Of a stretch of 64,000 bases of DNA, positions 63,906 through 64,000 are shown piece by piece; the first letter of the stretch is position 1, and the number at the start of each line of letters is the position of its first letter. The notes beneath the pieces are model-generated. The model had not been told where the DNA came from and ran no database searches. It saw nothing but the letters and a program-made list of their open reading frames with translations. This stretch comes from Polyangia bacterium (GTDB lineage Bacteria > Myxococcota_A > Polyangia > Nannocystales > Nannocystaceae), in contig JAUHWG010000020.1 in NCBI GenBank assembly GCA_030424595.1, positions 1-64,000 on the forward strand, written 5' to 3'. Both the position numbers and the translations under genes were made by a program.

Positions 63906-64000
63906 TCAGCGGCGCAGCAGCCAGGGCGGCATCCGGCGCTCCGCCCACTCGGGCTCGTCCGCCACGCCGAGGCCCGAGGCGAGCCGGTTGTAGTAATTAA
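63906..64000 (-). CDS. Partial gene cut by the window edge (C-terminus)
   Basis: Thirty in-frame codons end in NYYNRLASGLGVADEPEW, AERRMPPWLLRR, stop. The NYYNR...GLGV...W pattern recalls the end of AhpD/carboxymuconolactone-decarboxylase-like peroxidase-related proteins, but the key Cys motif would lie outside the window. Direction is toward the beta-barrel-like gene (convergent). Confidence 0.45.
   Translation of the reverse strand, partial: NYYNRLASGLGVADEPEWAERRMPPWLLRR

Overview
The window looks like chromosomal DNA of a myxobacterium, probably of the Nannocystaceae type (Nannocystis, Plesiocystis and Enhygromyxa relatives). This is inferred from very high G+C, many lipoproteins whose lipobox cysteine is followed by long Ser/Thr/Asp/Glu/Gly linkers, Myxococcus-type Cys-rich CGDG repeats (23575-24870), a MYXO-CTERM-like C-terminus on a multihaem protein (25175-27166), and two large Ser/Thr kinases with TPR tails. 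No rRNA, tRNA, CRISPR array or intact prophage is visible.

Layout. 0-13 kb: secreted S10 peptidase, adenylate/guanylate cyclase, beta-helix lipoprotein, a lipoprotein-menH pair, PcrA/UvrD helicase, PAS histidine kinase. 13.5-25 kb: small lipoproteins, a protein resembling a duplicated phage tail-tube domain, MsrA, a DUF4336-like protein, a beta-propeller lipoprotein, an LRR-like protein and the DUF4215 lipoprotein. 25-37 kb: multihaem cytochrome, a two-gene unit of a propeller/dihaem lipoprotein and a formylglycine-generating-enzyme-like protein, cysteine dioxygenase and a CocE/S15 hydrolase. 37-49 kb: two TPR Ser/Thr kinases flanking a complete three-gene acyl-CoA carboxylase operon (biotin carboxylase, carboxyltransferase, biotin carrier), then GAPDH. 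49-64 kb: lipoprotein, inhibitory-type serpin, a divergent XRE-regulator/membrane protein versus thioredoxin-like locus with a palindromic operator, a 1.28 kb inverted-repeat element, EF-hand-like lipoprotein, GH3 enzyme, an outer-membrane-like protein/sigma/anti-sigma unit, a Cys-rich repeat protein, a beta-barrel-like protein, and a partial gene at the right edge.

The genes are mostly ordinary cell-envelope and housekeeping functions. The unusual content is between them. There are three copies of an approximately 220-250 bp element (called C here) with two nested stems that differ in sequence but keep pairing, around nearly invariant internal-loop strands. There is a family of palindromic MITE-like elements (B) that end in CTAG and often supply the TAG stop codon of the adjacent gene. 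There is a two-copy 155 bp repeat (A), and a long inverted repeat of two arms of about 490 bp around a transposase remnant. There are also many short tandem arrays with 8, 9, 10, 11, 14, 17 and 57 bp units. Arrays inside genes always have units divisible by three.

Start codons were chosen by signal peptide, conserved domain onset or visible ribosome-binding site. Family assignments are from motif recognition, with no database search run.
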